Shown: one piece after another, positions 1 through 8,699 of the stretch
How positions within the stretch are numbered: position 1 is the first letter of the stretch
How the letters are laid out: every line of letters starts with the position of its first letter
Assembly: GCA_016703025.1 (NCBI GenBank)
Contig: JADJCV010000002.1
Location: forward strand, 124,001 to 188,000
From: Candidatus Avedoeria danica
GTDB taxonomy: Bacteria; Chloroflexota; Anaerolineae; Epilineales; Epilineaceae
Direction of reading: 5' to 3'
DNA length: 64,000 nt
The notes under the pieces: generated by a model
Told to the model about the DNA's origin: nothing
What the model saw: only the letters and a program-made list of their open reading frames with translations
The model's database searches: none
Translations under genes and position numbers: made by a program

Positions 1-285
1 GGCGAGGCCGCCGATGCCGAGCGCGACGCCGGTTGCGCGGGCCGCGGTCGGCATCGGCACGTCGGCGAAGGCGAGGATGCCGGGGCGCACGAAGTACGCG
101 GCGATGAGGGCCAGCATCGGCAGGCCGAGGGCGAGGCGGAGCCACATCGCCCACTGCGGTTCGAGCAGGCGGGCGCCCGTGCGGGACGGGGCGGTCTTTG
201 CGAACCAGTAGAAGCGGATGGCGGCGAAGGCGAGGAACTGGAGGACGAAGGCGATGTGGACGAGGGGGGCGGGGTTCGATTCCAT
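1..285 (-). CDS. Isoprenylcysteine carboxyl methyltransferase-like membrane protein, C-terminus cut by window edge
   Basis: The first 95 codons of a gene reading leftwards out of the window. The ATG at 285 is preceded by AAGGAG with 7 bases of spacing. The visible protein begins MESNPAPLVHIAFVLQF and has hydrophobic stretches at about residues 8-28 and 49-68, with a short basic loop between them. This layout resembles the front of isoprenylcysteine carboxyl methyltransferase (ICMT)-family membrane proteins. The S-adenosylmethionine-binding part lies outside the window, so the catalytic assignment is an inference. A perfect palindrome resembling a DtxR-type metal box sits 49 bases upstream of the start, which suggests Fe/Mn-dependent control. 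Confidence 0.6.
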   Translation of the reverse strand, partial: MESNPAPLVHIAFVLQFLAFAAIRFYWFAKTAPSRTGARLLEPQWAMWLRLALGLPMLALIAAYFVRPGILAFADVPMPTAARATGVALGIGGLA

Positions 286-333
286 GACGGGGCTCCTTGA
301 GGCGATGTGGACCGGGTGAGGCGGACGCAGTTA

Positions 334-351
334 ATTTAGGCGAGCCTAAAT
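334..351. promoter_or_regulatory. Candidate DtxR/MntR-type metal-regulator operator
   Basis: A perfect inverted repeat, ATTTAGGC-GA-GCCTAAAT, in otherwise GC-rich DNA. Its TTTAGG/CCTAAA arms resemble operators of the DtxR/IdeR/MntR superfamily. It lies 49 bases upstream of the leftward gene that starts at 285, where a repressor would overlap the promoter. No DtxR-family gene is in the window. Confidence 0.45.
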
Positions 352-755
352 CGCGGGCAAGTATGGCGTGCGGGGGAGGCGGAGTCAAGCGGCACGGGGC
401 GGGGGTCGAGGGCTGGGGGGGGGGGTGCGGGGTGCGGGGGCGACGTGGGGCTGCCATGCTTGGGTGGGGAACGGGGCGTCTGAATCCGGTGTCCGACGTC
501 GTGGCACCGCGGGCGCACTACGCGTCCACCGCGAGCGCTGCGTGCCCGATGCGTGGCGCTTGGGCGCTGCCGTGTGCGGGGCGGAACGGGCGTTGCGTGC
601 CGCTCTGGCGACTGGCGACACAGTGATGATGAGGTGCGCCTGACCGGCAAAGTTGCAGAATTTCTCAATTGAAGAGTCAAGAGTCGATCGACAGAGATTA
701 CAGAGAGCACGTCGCGCGTTTGCAGAGCAATCGTTGCGGGGTGTTCAGAAAGCGC
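352..755. other. Intergenic stretch without a recognisable gene
   Basis: G-rich and repetitive up to about 480, then unremarkable. The open frames here have no ribosome binding site, no recognisable domain and overlap each other on both strands. I see no RNA gene. The base composition falls from about 650 onwards. Confidence 0.5.
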
Positions 756-784
756 TTGACAGGCATCACCAATTGTGATACCTT
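756..784 (+). promoter_or_regulatory. Putative sigma-70 promoter
   Basis: A perfect -35 TTGACA at 756-761 is followed by a weak -10 region, GATACCTT at about 777-784, next to a TGTG that could act as an extended -10. It reads toward the short ORF at 825. The -35 is strong and the -10 is poor, so the call rests on position and spacing. Confidence 0.4.
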
Positions 785-824
785 GGCACGGCTCAGTGGT
801 GTTTTCAGAGCGACAGGAGTGCCG

Positions 825-920
825 ATGCCAGACGAACGAAGCTCGGTTCGAACTACATGTCCTGAACTGAAAACTACATGTCCTGAACTGAAACTGAGGA
901 TGGCTGACCGACCGCGGTAA
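825..920 (+). CDS. Short ORF, 31 aa, possibly a truncated gene
   Basis: The ATG at 825 follows AGGAG with 7 bases of spacing and lies 40 bases downstream of a TTGACA promoter, so initiation signals are good. The product is only 31 residues and consists mostly of a duplicated TTCPELK unit created by the 21-bp direct repeat. Only the first nine codons or so (MPDERSSVR) precede the repeat. My reading is that a real gene start was cut by an inserted sequence, leaving promoter, ribosome site and a few codons. I recognise no family. Confidence 0.3.
   Translation: MPDERSSVRTTCPELKTTCPELKLRMADRPR
851..892. repeat. 21-bp tandem direct repeat, possible insertion-sequence end
   Basis: Two exact copies of a 21-bp unit containing CTACATGTCCTGAACTG, at 851-871 and 872-892, with a partial third (AACTGA) after them. 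Short multiple repeats like these occur at the ends of IS21-family elements. No transposase is present, so an IS remnant is an inference. Confidence 0.4.
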
Positions 921-1106
921 CGATCGGCCAGCCGGCTGCCCTGGTGAGCTTGCAGCGCAAGGCAGACTGGTTCACATGTTGGCACACGGGCCCGTTCCCG
1001 TCAATCCGGGCCGCTTGCTGCTGCACCTCCATGCCTCGCTGGGGTCGCCTTCACCCAGGCCCGGTTCGCTTTCCCGCGGACCGACCCCCCATGGAGGTGT
1101 TGTCAA

Positions 1107-1709
1107 GTGAAGCGCTACCAAGTGTTCTCGCTCCTGTTTACGTTCACCGTCGTGGCCGTTCTGAGTGCCTTTCACAGAGCGGCGACGCCCGCCGCTGCTC
1201 AAGTAAACAACCGTAGCCATCTCCGAATCACGAGCAGTGTTCCAGCTGGCGGAATGAATCTCGATCAGGTGATCAACAACTCGATCGTGGTCAAGATCAC
1301 GATCGAGGAAAACGGCTTCCCGAACGACGAGGACTACGGGTTCATGACGCTGACGCCGAGCGATCCGCCAGCGTACGCATGGAATTGCAGCGAGTGCGAT
1401 GACGGATTCTTCAGCGGATCTCCCGTGGCATGCGCCACACTCGGCGGCTGCGACAGCAACGACGTGAAAGAGTGGCTGGTCGGAACCACCGTAACCATTG
1501 GCGGCGGCGTCGATCCGGACGCCGTGGACTACACAATTTCCAGCGGCAGCCTGGGAAATGGTCTGCGATGGGTGACCAGCGGACCGGATTGCAGTGACGT
1601 TGTGTCGCCAGTGACCGACACGTACTTTGACACGGACGTGAAGGTTGGCTGGGATCAGAGCACCCTCTGCAGCAACAACGGCGTGGCGATTAATCTGGAC
1701 TACCAGTAG
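1107..1709 (+). CDS. Secreted protein of unknown function
   Basis: 200 residues with a clear Sec signal peptide (MKRYQVFSLLFTFTVVAVL, probable cleavage after about residue 31 at AAAQ). GTG start at 1107 with GGAGGT 7 bases upstream. The mature part is acidic, with Asp/Asn/Gly-rich loops and a cysteine-rich middle (WNCSEC, VACATLGGC) plus two later cysteines (PDCSD, TLCSN), so disulfides are likely after export. I recognise no domain. Base composition is well below the window average, like the start of the next gene, which suggests the pair arrived together. It lies directly upstream of the propeller-vWA gene in the same orientation. Confidence 0.7.
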   Translation: MKRYQVFSLLFTFTVVAVLSAFHRAATPAAAQVNNRSHLRITSSVPAGGMNLDQVINNSIVVKITIEENGFPNDEDYGFMTLTPSDPPAYAWNCSECDDGFFSGSPVACATLGGCDSNDVKEWLVGTTVTIGGGVDPDAVDYTISSGSLGNGLRWVTSGPDCSDVVSPVTDTYFDTDVKVGWDQSTLCSNNGVAINLDYQ

Positions 1710-1720
1710 CTCCGTGCCGA

Positions 1721-1772
1721 CTCGGGCGGCAGGCACGCTTCGCTCGTCTCTTGGAGTGGGCCGCCGCCCGAG
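1721..1772. other. 10-bp perfect inverted repeat between two genes
   Basis: CTCGGGCGGC at 1721-1730 is matched by GCCGCCCGAG at 1763-1772, just after the stop at 1709 and before the next start at 1796. The 32-base loop is long and there is no U-tract, so this is more likely an intercistronic RNA structure than a classical terminator. Confidence 0.35.
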
Positions 1773-1795
1773 CAGCACGCGGTAGGACAATGTAA

Positions 1796-3823
1796 GTGAA
1801 ACGTTTCGATCATACGACGATTGCAGGAACTGCCATCATCGCGATGTGTATCTCCATAATGCCATCCGCGCCATTGATGGCGGAGGGTGTCGACGATTCA
1901 CAGCTTGTCGTTGTGACCGAAGATGTAGCTTTCGGTCCGGATGGTTGCGATGCGATCTCGATCTTTGATCTTCGAAATCCATCACCTCTGTTTCGGGGTG
2001 CTCCACGCATCTCCCCCGGCAGGCTCGCAGCAACGTCTGACTTTGAGACCGTTCTTGCTGTCAATTCCAACATAGTAGGCACTGATTCATTTCTCTATCT
2101 ACTCCGTAGAGACGATTTGGATCGAACAGACTGGAGATCTGAAGCTGCAATACTCGGAGCCAACTTCCATTTGAACGGCGGCATCGCGATAGGTCCCGAC
2201 GACGACACTTTGCTGGTCACGACCACGCCTCACTTTCCCAACTATATTGCCCGACCCGGCCCGGCATCCGTCGAAACGTATCTCCTCTCTGAAGTGTCAG
2301 GCAATCGAATCGGCCCCAGTCATGGTGTATTTGTGCTGGACTCACCCGCGGCCGAGATACTCTTCGACGATACGGGTTCCCTGGCTCATATTCTGACCGT
2401 GGCGGGCAGCGTGAGGACGATTGACACGTCGCTCATGATCGACGTTGCGGCGCCTATCGAAGGGCCGTTACCGACCGTGTCCGGCTTCCCTCCGGGCCGT
2501 GCCCCCGCCGAGTACTTCCACGCATCGCTCTCTCCAGATGGTCGCACGATGATCGCCAATCGATGGCATGGTCGTGGCGTAACGGCGTTCAATCTGAAGG
2601 ATCGCACGGCGACGACCATAGACCTTCCCGCCGCGATGGTCGGCGGTGTCGCGTTCAACCATGCCGAGTCGAACCATGGACTGTTGGCCGTACACGAGGA
2701 TGTGCAGGTGGTGGTTTACCGCTTCGATCCACCAGGCACACTTACGGAGCTGAGCCAACTGAGAATCGCTCGTCCCGTCATTCCGAATCGTGGCGCTGCG
2801 GAACCGTTCGGTCCTTTGGCCTCGATCGCGTGGTCCGGCGACGGAACGCACCTCATCGCGGCCACGGATATGGGCCGTGCGGAATTCCAGGTGCTCAGTG
2901 TTACGGAGGAAGGGGGTCTGTTGACGGCCGAGCGCTTCTTGACGGCGTGCCCACTTTCCGACGGGAATCGCAACCTTGCCAACGACATCCTGACCTCCAA
3001 CCGCCTCCGCCCCCCCACCTCCACGCCGTCCCCCACGCCAAGCCCTACCGCGACGTCACCAGCGACGAACACCGCTGTCCCCACCGCGTCTCCCTCCAAC
3101 CCGCCCACCTCGATCCCTTCCCCGACCGCCACCATCCTCCCCCCACCGTCCCCCACGCCCACCGCCTCCCCACCCCCCCGCCCCCTCTACCTCCCCCTCG
3201 CCCTCCGCGAACGCTGCCGCCCCGACGAGCAACGCCTCGACATCGCCCTCGTCCTGGACGCCAGCACGTCCATGCTCGAGCCCACCGCCGCCGGCCGGAC
3301 GAAGCTCGAGGCCGCAACGGAAGCCGCCCGCATCCTGCTGGACCAGCTGCGGCTGGACAAGGGCGACCAGGCCGCGCTCATCGCGTTCAACGCGGACGTC
3401 ACGACGCTCCAGACGCTCACGAGCGTGCGCGCGGATCTCGACGGTGCGCTGATGCGCATCGCCGTGGCGCAGCAGACGCGGATCGACCTCGGCGTGCAGG
3501 CCGCCGCCGACGAGTTCGGCAGCGCCCGCCACCGCCCGTCGCACACGCCCGTCATGGTCGTGCTGACGGACGGCCGCGCGAACCCCGTGCCCGCGGACGT
3601 GGCCGTGGCGAACGCGGCGGCGGCGAAGGCGGCCGGGATCACGGTGTACACGGTGGGCGTCGGCGCGGACCTCGACCTCGAGGCGCTGCGGGCGATGGCG
3701 TCGTCGCCGGCGCACGTGTTCCTGGCGCCCGATGCGGAACAACTCGCGGACGTCTATCGCGCGATCGCTGTGGCGCTGCCTTGCGCGGGGCGGTACTGGC
3801 CGGGCGGTGGCACCGGGCCGTAG
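1796..3823 (+). CDS. Secreted beta-propeller protein with Thr/Pro stalk and C-terminal vWA domain
   Basis: 675 residues, GTG start at 1796 with a weak AGGA upstream. A signal peptide (about 1-29) leads into a repetitive region (about 30-395) with phrases such as LSPDGRTMIANRWHG and IAWSGDGTHLIAATD, typical of WD40/YVTN-like propellers. A Pro/Thr/Ser linker (about 400-465) follows, then a vWA domain (about 480-655) with an intact MIDAS motif DASTS, a metal-site threonine region and VMVVLTDGRANPV. No membrane anchor is visible. The protein is probably extracellular and adhesive or binding. GC rises sharply at the linker, so the two halves have different composition. The Thr/Pro linker could be a glycosylation target of GT39 enzymes in the window, which is inference. 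Confidence 0.8.
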   Translation: MKRFDHTTIAGTAIIAMCISIMPSAPLMAEGVDDSQLVVVTEDVAFGPDGCDAISIFDLRNPSPLFRGAPRISPGRLAATSDFETVLAVNSNIVGTDSFLYLLRRDDLDRTDWRSEAAILGANFHLNGGIAIGPDDDTLLVTTTPHFPNYIARPGPASVETYLLSEVSGNRIGPSHGVFVLDSPAAEILFDDTGSLAHILTVAGSVRTIDTSLMIDVAAPIEGPLPTVSGFPPGRAPAEYFHASLSPDGRTMIANRWHGRGVTAFNLKDRTATTIDLPAAMVGGVAFNHAESNHGLLAVHEDVQVVVYRFDPPGTLTELSQLRIARPVIPNRGAAEPFGPLASIAWSGDGTHLIAATDMGRAEFQVLSVTEEGGLLTAERFLTACPLSDGNRNLANDILTSNRLRPPTSTPSPTPSPTATSPATNTAVPTASPSNPPTSIPSPTATILPPPSPTPTASPPPRPLYLPLALRERCRPDEQRLDIALVLDASTSMLEPTAAGRTKLEAATEAARILLDQLRLDKGDQAALIAFNADVTTLQTLTSVRADLDGALMRIAVAQQTRIDLGVQAAADEFGSARHRPSHTPVMVVLTDGRANPVPADVAVANAAAAKAAGITVYTVGVGADLDLEALRAMASSPAHVFLAPDAEQLADVYRAIAVALPCAGRYWPGGGTGP

Positions 3824-3948
3824 GCCGTCGCGGGGGCGCTCGGGCCGGGAAGTCGCGGTGGCGATGGCGGTGGTGATGGCGGTGGCGATCTGGTTGCGGG
3901 ATGGGGGCATTTGGCTTGGGCAGACGGCGACGATGGGCCGCACGTCAT

Positions 3949-3972
3949 GGGCGACGCATGCGTCGCCCCTAC
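3949..3972. repeat. Palindromic repeat, family A, copy 1
   Basis: A perfect 20-bp palindrome, GGGCGACGCATGCGTCGCCC, followed by CTAC. It lies between the vWA gene (ends 3823) and rmd (starts 4122). The identical sequence recurs at 15727. I see no gene in the gap around it. Confidence 0.75.
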
Positions 3973-4121
3973 AACGGCCTTGCGTGTCGAGGTGCCGCGC
4001 TCCTAAAATGGACCTTCGGCCTTCGGCCGTGATCGACGCAGCACCGCGACGCGGACCGAGTCATGGGATCGCGTGGGCGGGTGGCCGGGACGAACGGCCG
4101 GAGAGCAGGCGGAACGGAAGC

Positions 4122-5141
4122 GTGCGCGTCCTCATCACCGGATACGGCGGCTTCGTCGGCCGCCACCTCGCCGCGGAGCTGGCGGCAATGACGCCGTGGC
4201 GGCTGTGGGGCACGACGTGGCGGGCCGATGCGGCGCCGCCGCCGGTCGATCAGCCCGTCGAGCCCGTGGCGGTCGACCTGCGGGATCCGGCGGCCGTCGC
4301 CGAGCTGTTCGAAGCGCTCCGGCCCGACATCGTCTTCCATCTGGCGGCGCAGAGCTTCGTGCCCGACAGCTGGCGCGACCCGTGGGGCACGTTCGAGACG
4401 AACGTCCGGATGCAGCTGAACATACTGCAGGCGGCGCGCGAGCAGCGGACGCGGCCGGCGCCGGGCGGGCCGAGCGGCCTGGGGCCGCGGATCGTCGTCG
4501 CCAGCACGAACGAGGTGTATGGTGCGGCGAGCGTCGATGGCCCCGGCACCGCCGAGTCGGCGCCGCTCGCGCCGCGCAACCCGTACGCCACGAGCAAGGC
4601 GGCGCAGGACCTGATGGCCGGGGAGTTCGCCGCGCGCTGGCCGGAGGCGGGTGCGGTCGACGTCGTTCGGCTGCGGCCGTTCACGCACATCGGACCGGGG
4701 CAGGACGATCGGTTCGTGGCGGCGTCGTTTGCGCGTCAGGTGGCGGAGATCGAGGCGGGCGTTTCGGGCGGTCCGCTCAAGGTGGGCGATCTGTCGGCGC
4801 GCCGTGACTTCAGTGACGTGCGCGACATCGTTCGGGGCTATCGGCTGGCGGCGGAGCGTGGGCCGGCCGGTGTGGTGTATAACCTGGGCAGCGGGCGCAG
4901 CCGTGCGGTGCATGAGATCGTCGATCACTTCGTCGCGCGGGCCCGCGTGGCCGTGAACGTCGAAGTGGATCCGGCGCGCCTGCGGCCGTCCGATGTGCCC
5001 GAGACGCGGTGCGACGCGCGGCGGGCCCACGACCAAATCGGATGGGCACCGTCCATTCCGTTCGAGACGACGCTCGACGACATTCTGGCCGACTGGCGGG
5101 CGCGCATCGCGGCGGGTGCGGTGCCGCCGACGACAGCTTGA
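4122..5141 (+). CDS. rmd: GDP-6-deoxy-4-keto-mannose reductase (GDP-rhamnose synthesis), RMD-like
   Basis: 339 residues from GTG 4122 (MRVLITGYGGFVGRHLAAEL). It is a short-chain dehydrogenase/reductase of the extended NDP-sugar type, with N-terminal Rossmann motif GYGGFVG, HLAAQSFV after strand 4, STNEVYG and the catalytic YATSK (Tyr/Lys). It is followed by gmd, whose product GDP-4-keto-6-deoxymannose is the expected substrate, and the pair is typical of GDP-D-rhamnose formation in the cytoplasm. A related activity, GDP-fucose synthase, is less likely because that enzyme is an epimerase-reductase with a different sequence type. The upstream in-frame extension to 3732 overlaps the vWA gene and is not coding-like. 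Confidence 0.8.
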   Translation: MRVLITGYGGFVGRHLAAELAAMTPWRLWGTTWRADAAPPPVDQPVEPVAVDLRDPAAVAELFEALRPDIVFHLAAQSFVPDSWRDPWGTFETNVRMQLNILQAAREQRTRPAPGGPSGLGPRIVVASTNEVYGAASVDGPGTAESAPLAPRNPYATSKAAQDLMAGEFAARWPEAGAVDVVRLRPFTHIGPGQDDRFVAASFARQVAEIEAGVSGGPLKVGDLSARRDFSDVRDIVRGYRLAAERGPAGVVYNLGSGRSRAVHEIVDHFVARARVAVNVEVDPARLRPSDVPETRCDARRAHDQIGWAPSIPFETTLDDILADWRARIAAGAVPPTTA

Positions 5142-5179
5142 CGAAGACGGATCCTACGGGCCGAGATCGACCTGATTCC

Positions 5180-5198
5180 AGGCGCGATCATCGCGCCT
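5180..5198 (+). other. Intercistronic hairpin
   Basis: AGGCGCG-ATCAT-CGCGCCT, a 7-bp perfect stem with a 5-base loop, in the 95-base gap between rmd and gmd. No U-tract, so it may set relative expression or mRNA stability in the operon. Confidence 0.4.
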
Positions 5199-5236
5199 TC
5201 AGCAGCGGCCCGGCCGCCGAACCGATGGAGGGGACG

Positions 5237-6220
5237 ATGTCCCGCACAGCGCTGATCACCGGCATCACCGGCCAAGACGGCTCCCACCTGGCCGAGCTTC
5301 TGCTCGACCTCGGGTACAACGTCGTGGGCATGGTGCGCCGCACGAGCACCGTCAACTTCGAGCGGATCGCCCATATCCAGGACCGGCTGACGCTCGTGCC
5401 GGGCGATCTGCTCGACCAGTACTCGCTCGTCCGGGTCCTGCAGGAGCACCGGCCGGCCGAGGTCTACAACCTGGCGGCGCAGAGCTTCGTGAAGACGTCG
5501 TGGGACCAGCCGGTGCTGACCGGCGAGGTCACGGCGCTCGGGGTGACGCGGCTGCTCGATGCGATCCGGATCGTCGACCCGTCGATCCGGTTCTACCAGG
5601 CGTCGTCGAGCGAGATGTTCGGCAAGGTTCAGGAGGTGCCGCAGCGCGAGGAGACGCCGTTCTACCCGCGCAGCCCGTACGGCGTGGCCAAGGTCTACGG
5701 CCATTGGATCACCGTCAACTATCGCGAGAGCTACGACCTGTTCGCCGCCAGCGGCATCCTGTTCAACCACGAGGGTCCGCGGCGCGGCCTCGAATTCGTC
5801 ACGCGCAAGATCACGAACGGCGTGGCGCGGATCAAGCACGGGCTGCAGGACCACATCGTCCTCGGCAACCTCGACGCGCGGCGCGACTGGGGCTGGGCGC
5901 CGGATTACGTCCGGGCGATGTGGCTCATGCTCCAACAGGACGCACCCGACGACTTCGTCATCGCCACGGGCGAGACGCACGCCGTTCAGGAGTTCTGCGA
6001 GATCGCGTTCAGCCATGCCGGCCTGGACTGGCGGCAGTGCGTCCGCCAGGATCCGGCGTTCATGCGCCCGGCCGAGGTCGAGCTGCTCATCGGGGATGCG
6101 TCGAAGGCCAAGGCCAAGCTCGGCTGGGCGCCGACGGTCTCGTTCCAGGATCTCGTGACGGGCATGGTCGATGCCGACATGGCTGCCGTCAAGGCGGCGA
6201 ACGCGGCGGTGACGGCGTGA
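5237..6220 (+). CDS. gmd: GDP-mannose 4,6-dehydratase
   Basis: 327 residues from ATG 5237, with GGAGGGG 3 bases upstream. Rossmann motif GITGQDGSHLAELL, the arginine-rich substrate segment MVRRTSTVNFERI, catalytic SSSEMFG and SPYGVAKVYGHW (YxxxK), and LDARRDWGWAPDYVRAMW match the GMD family closely over its whole length. It converts GDP-D-mannose to GDP-4-keto-6-deoxy-D-mannose with bound NADP. The stop overlaps the next start (GTGA), so translation is coupled to the phosphohexomutase. Together with rmd this supplies an activated deoxysugar for surface glycans. Confidence 0.92.
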   Translation: MSRTALITGITGQDGSHLAELLLDLGYNVVGMVRRTSTVNFERIAHIQDRLTLVPGDLLDQYSLVRVLQEHRPAEVYNLAAQSFVKTSWDQPVLTGEVTALGVTRLLDAIRIVDPSIRFYQASSSEMFGKVQEVPQREETPFYPRSPYGVAKVYGHWITVNYRESYDLFAASGILFNHEGPRRGLEFVTRKITNGVARIKHGLQDHIVLGNLDARRDWGWAPDYVRAMWLMLQQDAPDDFVIATGETHAVQEFCEIAFSHAGLDWRQCVRQDPAFMRPAEVELLIGDASKAKAKLGWAPTVSFQDLVTGMVDADMAAVKAANAAVTA

Positions 6221-7670
6221 GCGACCGGATCGTCTTCGGCACGGACGGCTGGCGCGCCCGGATCGGCGAGGGCTACACGTTCGCCAACGTCCGCCGCGTC
6301 AGCGCCGCCGCCGCGCGCTACTACGCCGCCAACGCGGACGGCGCGGCCCGCGGCATCGTCATCGGCCACGACCGCCGCTTCGGCGCGCGCGACTTTGCGA
6401 TCGCCGCGGCCGAGACCGTGGCGGCGCACGGCGTGCCGGTCTGGCTGACGGCCGATGCGACACCGACGCCCGTCATCAGCTTCAGCGTCGGCGCGCAGGC
6501 CGCGGCCGGGGCGATCAACCTGACGGCCAGCCACAACCCGGCCCACGATCTGGGCTTCAAGGTCCGCGACGCGGACGGCGCGGCCCTGTCGCCCGACGCC
6601 CTCGCCCTCCTCGAGGCCGAGATCCCGCCGCCGGGCGTCGACGTCTCGCGCGTTCCGTTCGCAGACGCCGTCGCCGACGGCCGCATCCGCATCTTCGACC
6701 CCGCGCCGCGCTACCGCGAGCACGCCGCGGCCCGCGTCGACCTGCGCAGCGAATCGCCGACGCCGGCCTGCGCGTGGCGTACGACCCGATGTGGGGCGCC
6801 GGGCTCGGCTGGCTGCGCTGGCTCCTCGGGCCGGGTGCGCGGACCGAGCTGCTGACGATCCACGGCACGCCGAACCCGCTCTTCCCGGAGATGGGCCGAC
6901 CCGAGCCGATCCCGCCGAACACGGACGCCCTGGCCCGCCACGTCCGCGCCACCGGCGCCGACATCGGGATCGCGAACGACGGCGACGCGGACCGGATCGG
7001 CGTGATCGACGAGCACGGCGCGTTCGTCAACCAGCTCCAGGTCTTCGGGCTGCTGGCGTGGTGGCTGCTCGAGATCAAGGGCGAGCGCGGCGCGATCGTC
7101 CGGACGCTCTCGACGACGTCCATGCTCGACGTGCTGGGCCGGAAGTACGGCGTGCCGGTCCACGAGACCGGCGTCGGCTTCAAGTACGTCGGGCCGAAGA
7201 TGCTGGCCACGGACGCGATGATCGGCGGCGAGGAGTCGGGCGGCTTCGCGTTCCGCGGCCTGCCCGAGCGCGACGGCCTGCTCGTCGCCCTCGCGCTTTT
7301 GGAGGCGATGATCGAGACCGGCAAGACCCCGTCCGAGCTCGTCGCCACGCTCTACGACGCCGTCGGCGCGACGTGGTTCTACGACCGCGTGGACGTCGTG
7401 TTCGACGGGGCGCAGCGCGCGGCCGTCCAAGGCCGACTGTCCGCCGCGGCCCCGACGGCGTTGGCCGACGTTCCCGTGGCGCGGATCGACCGGCAGGACG
7501 GGCACAAGTTCTGGTTCCCCGACGACGGCTGGCTCCTCATCCGGTTCTCCGGCACCGAGCCGCTCATGCGGGTGTACGTCGAGACGACGCACGGCGACCG
7601 CGTGGCGGCGCTGCTGGACGCCGGCCTGGCGCTGGCCGGCCTGGACCGCACGGGCAGGGCGGTCGGATGA
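6217..7670 (+). CDS. Phosphoglucomutase/phosphomannomutase, with a one-base frameshift
   Basis: Alpha-D-phosphohexomutase, about 484 residues once corrected. GTG start at 6217 overlaps the gmd stop. All four family sites are present: catalytic phosphoserine loop TASHNP, metal loop DGDADR, sugar loop GEESGG and phosphate loop RFSGTEPLMRVY. The reading frame breaks near 6751-6753: before it the protein reads ARVDLRSE, after it ADAGLRVAYDPMWGAG, and adding one base joins them smoothly. Next to gmd and rmd, a phosphomannomutase role feeding GDP-mannose is likely; phosphoglucomutase is the alternative. The frameshift may be a sequencing deletion, because everything downstream is intact and coupled to the next gene. 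Confidence 0.8.
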
Positions 7671-8662
7671 CGCAGGGCGGCCGCTCGACGTCCGACGGAG
7701 GGTTCGACAGAGGGCTGTACCTCGGCCCCGACGCCGCGACGCGCCTCCGGACGCCGTCCGTGGACCGCGGACGCGCGTCGCAGAAGGATGACGACACCGC
7801 GTGGTCGCCGTCCGATGCCGTCGACCTTGCCCTCGTCGACACGCACTGCCACCTGGACGCCGACGCCTTTGCCGACGACCCGACGACGGCCATCCTCGGC
7901 CGCGCGCGCCGGGCAGGCGTGACGCGGCTCGTGACGATCGGCACCGACCTGGAATCGAGCGCCCGCGCCGTCCGGCTGGCGCGGCACCACCACGAGATCT
8001 GGGCGACGGTCGGCATCGACCCGAACGACCTGCCGATCGACGGGAGCGTGATGACGGAGGCGATGCTGGCGGCGGTCGAGTCGCTGGCGTGCGCGCCGCG
8101 GGTCGTGGCGATCGGCGAGATCGGCCTGGACTACTACTGGAACCGGACGTCGCACGAGGTGCAGCGCGCCGCGTTCGAGGCGCAGCTCGGGCTGGCGGCG
8201 CGGGTTGGGATGCCGGTGGTGATCCACAGTCGGGATGCGGATGCGGATACGGTTGGGGTGTTGAGCGCGTGGGCGGGGGGGGATCCGTGGGGGGGGCATG
8301 GGGTGGGGGATGCGATGGGGGGCGTGAGGCCGCTCGGCGTGCTGCATTGTTTTTCCGGCGATGTCGACTTGGCGATGCGGTACGTCGCGCTCGGCTTCCT
8401 GATCTCGCTGTCCGGGATCGTCACGTTCAAGAGCAACGCGCAGACGCACGCCGTGGCGCGCGAGCTGCCGCTCGAGGCACTCGTCCTGGAGACGGACGCG
8501 CCGTACCTGGCGCCGCACCCGCACCGCGGGCGGCGCAACGAGCCGGCGTACGTCCGGCTGATCGCCGAGCACGTGGCGGCGCTGCGCGGCGAGGACGTCG
8601 CCACCGTCGCGCGGGCGACGTCGGCGAACGCGGCGCGGCTGTTTGGGTGGGGGGCGATATGA
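7667..8662 (+). CDS. TatD family metal-dependent deoxyribonuclease
   Basis: 331 residues, ATG 7667 overlapping the stop of the preceding gene (ATGA). The TIM-barrel metal ligands are all visible: DTHCHLD, GEIGLDYY, VIHSRD, LHCFSGD and ETDAPYLAP. Family members act as 3'-5' DNA exonucleases in DNA repair and turnover. Unlike typical TatD proteins there is a non-conserved N-terminal extension of about 50 residues and a Gly/Trp-rich insert (GGDPWGGHGVGDAMGG, about residues 204-219) in G-rich DNA, between the VIHSRD and HCFSGD motifs. Both are probably tolerated surface additions. Confidence 0.85.
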   Translation: MTQGGRSTSDGGFDRGLYLGPDAATRLRTPSVDRGRASQKDDDTAWSPSDAVDLALVDTHCHLDADAFADDPTTAILGRARRAGVTRLVTIGTDLESSARAVRLARHHHEIWATVGIDPNDLPIDGSVMTEAMLAAVESLACAPRVVAIGEIGLDYYWNRTSHEVQRAAFEAQLGLAARVGMPVVIHSRDADADTVGVLSAWAGGDPWGGHGVGDAMGGVRPLGVLHCFSGDVDLAMRYVALGFLISLSGIVTFKSNAQTHAVARELPLEALVLETDAPYLAPHPHRGRRNEPAYVRLIAEHVAALRGEDVATVARATSANAARLFGWGAI

Positions 8663-8699
8663 GAGGGGCGATCGGGCTGGGCGACCGGAGGCGGGCGCC

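Noticed and set aside
976..1110. 44-codon ORF (MLAHGPVPVNPGRLL) before the secreted protein
   Set aside because: No ribosome site and no recognisable family. Its stop overlaps the GTG of the next gene but that start has its own GGAGGT, so there is no need for a leader peptide.
2563..3876. 437-codon open frame on the plus strand inside the vWA gene
   Set aside because: Arg/Pro-rich translation with no domain; a shadow frame of the propeller-vWA gene in GC-rich DNA. The same applies to long opposite-strand frames such as 16681-20142, 47413-50706 and 51721-53820.
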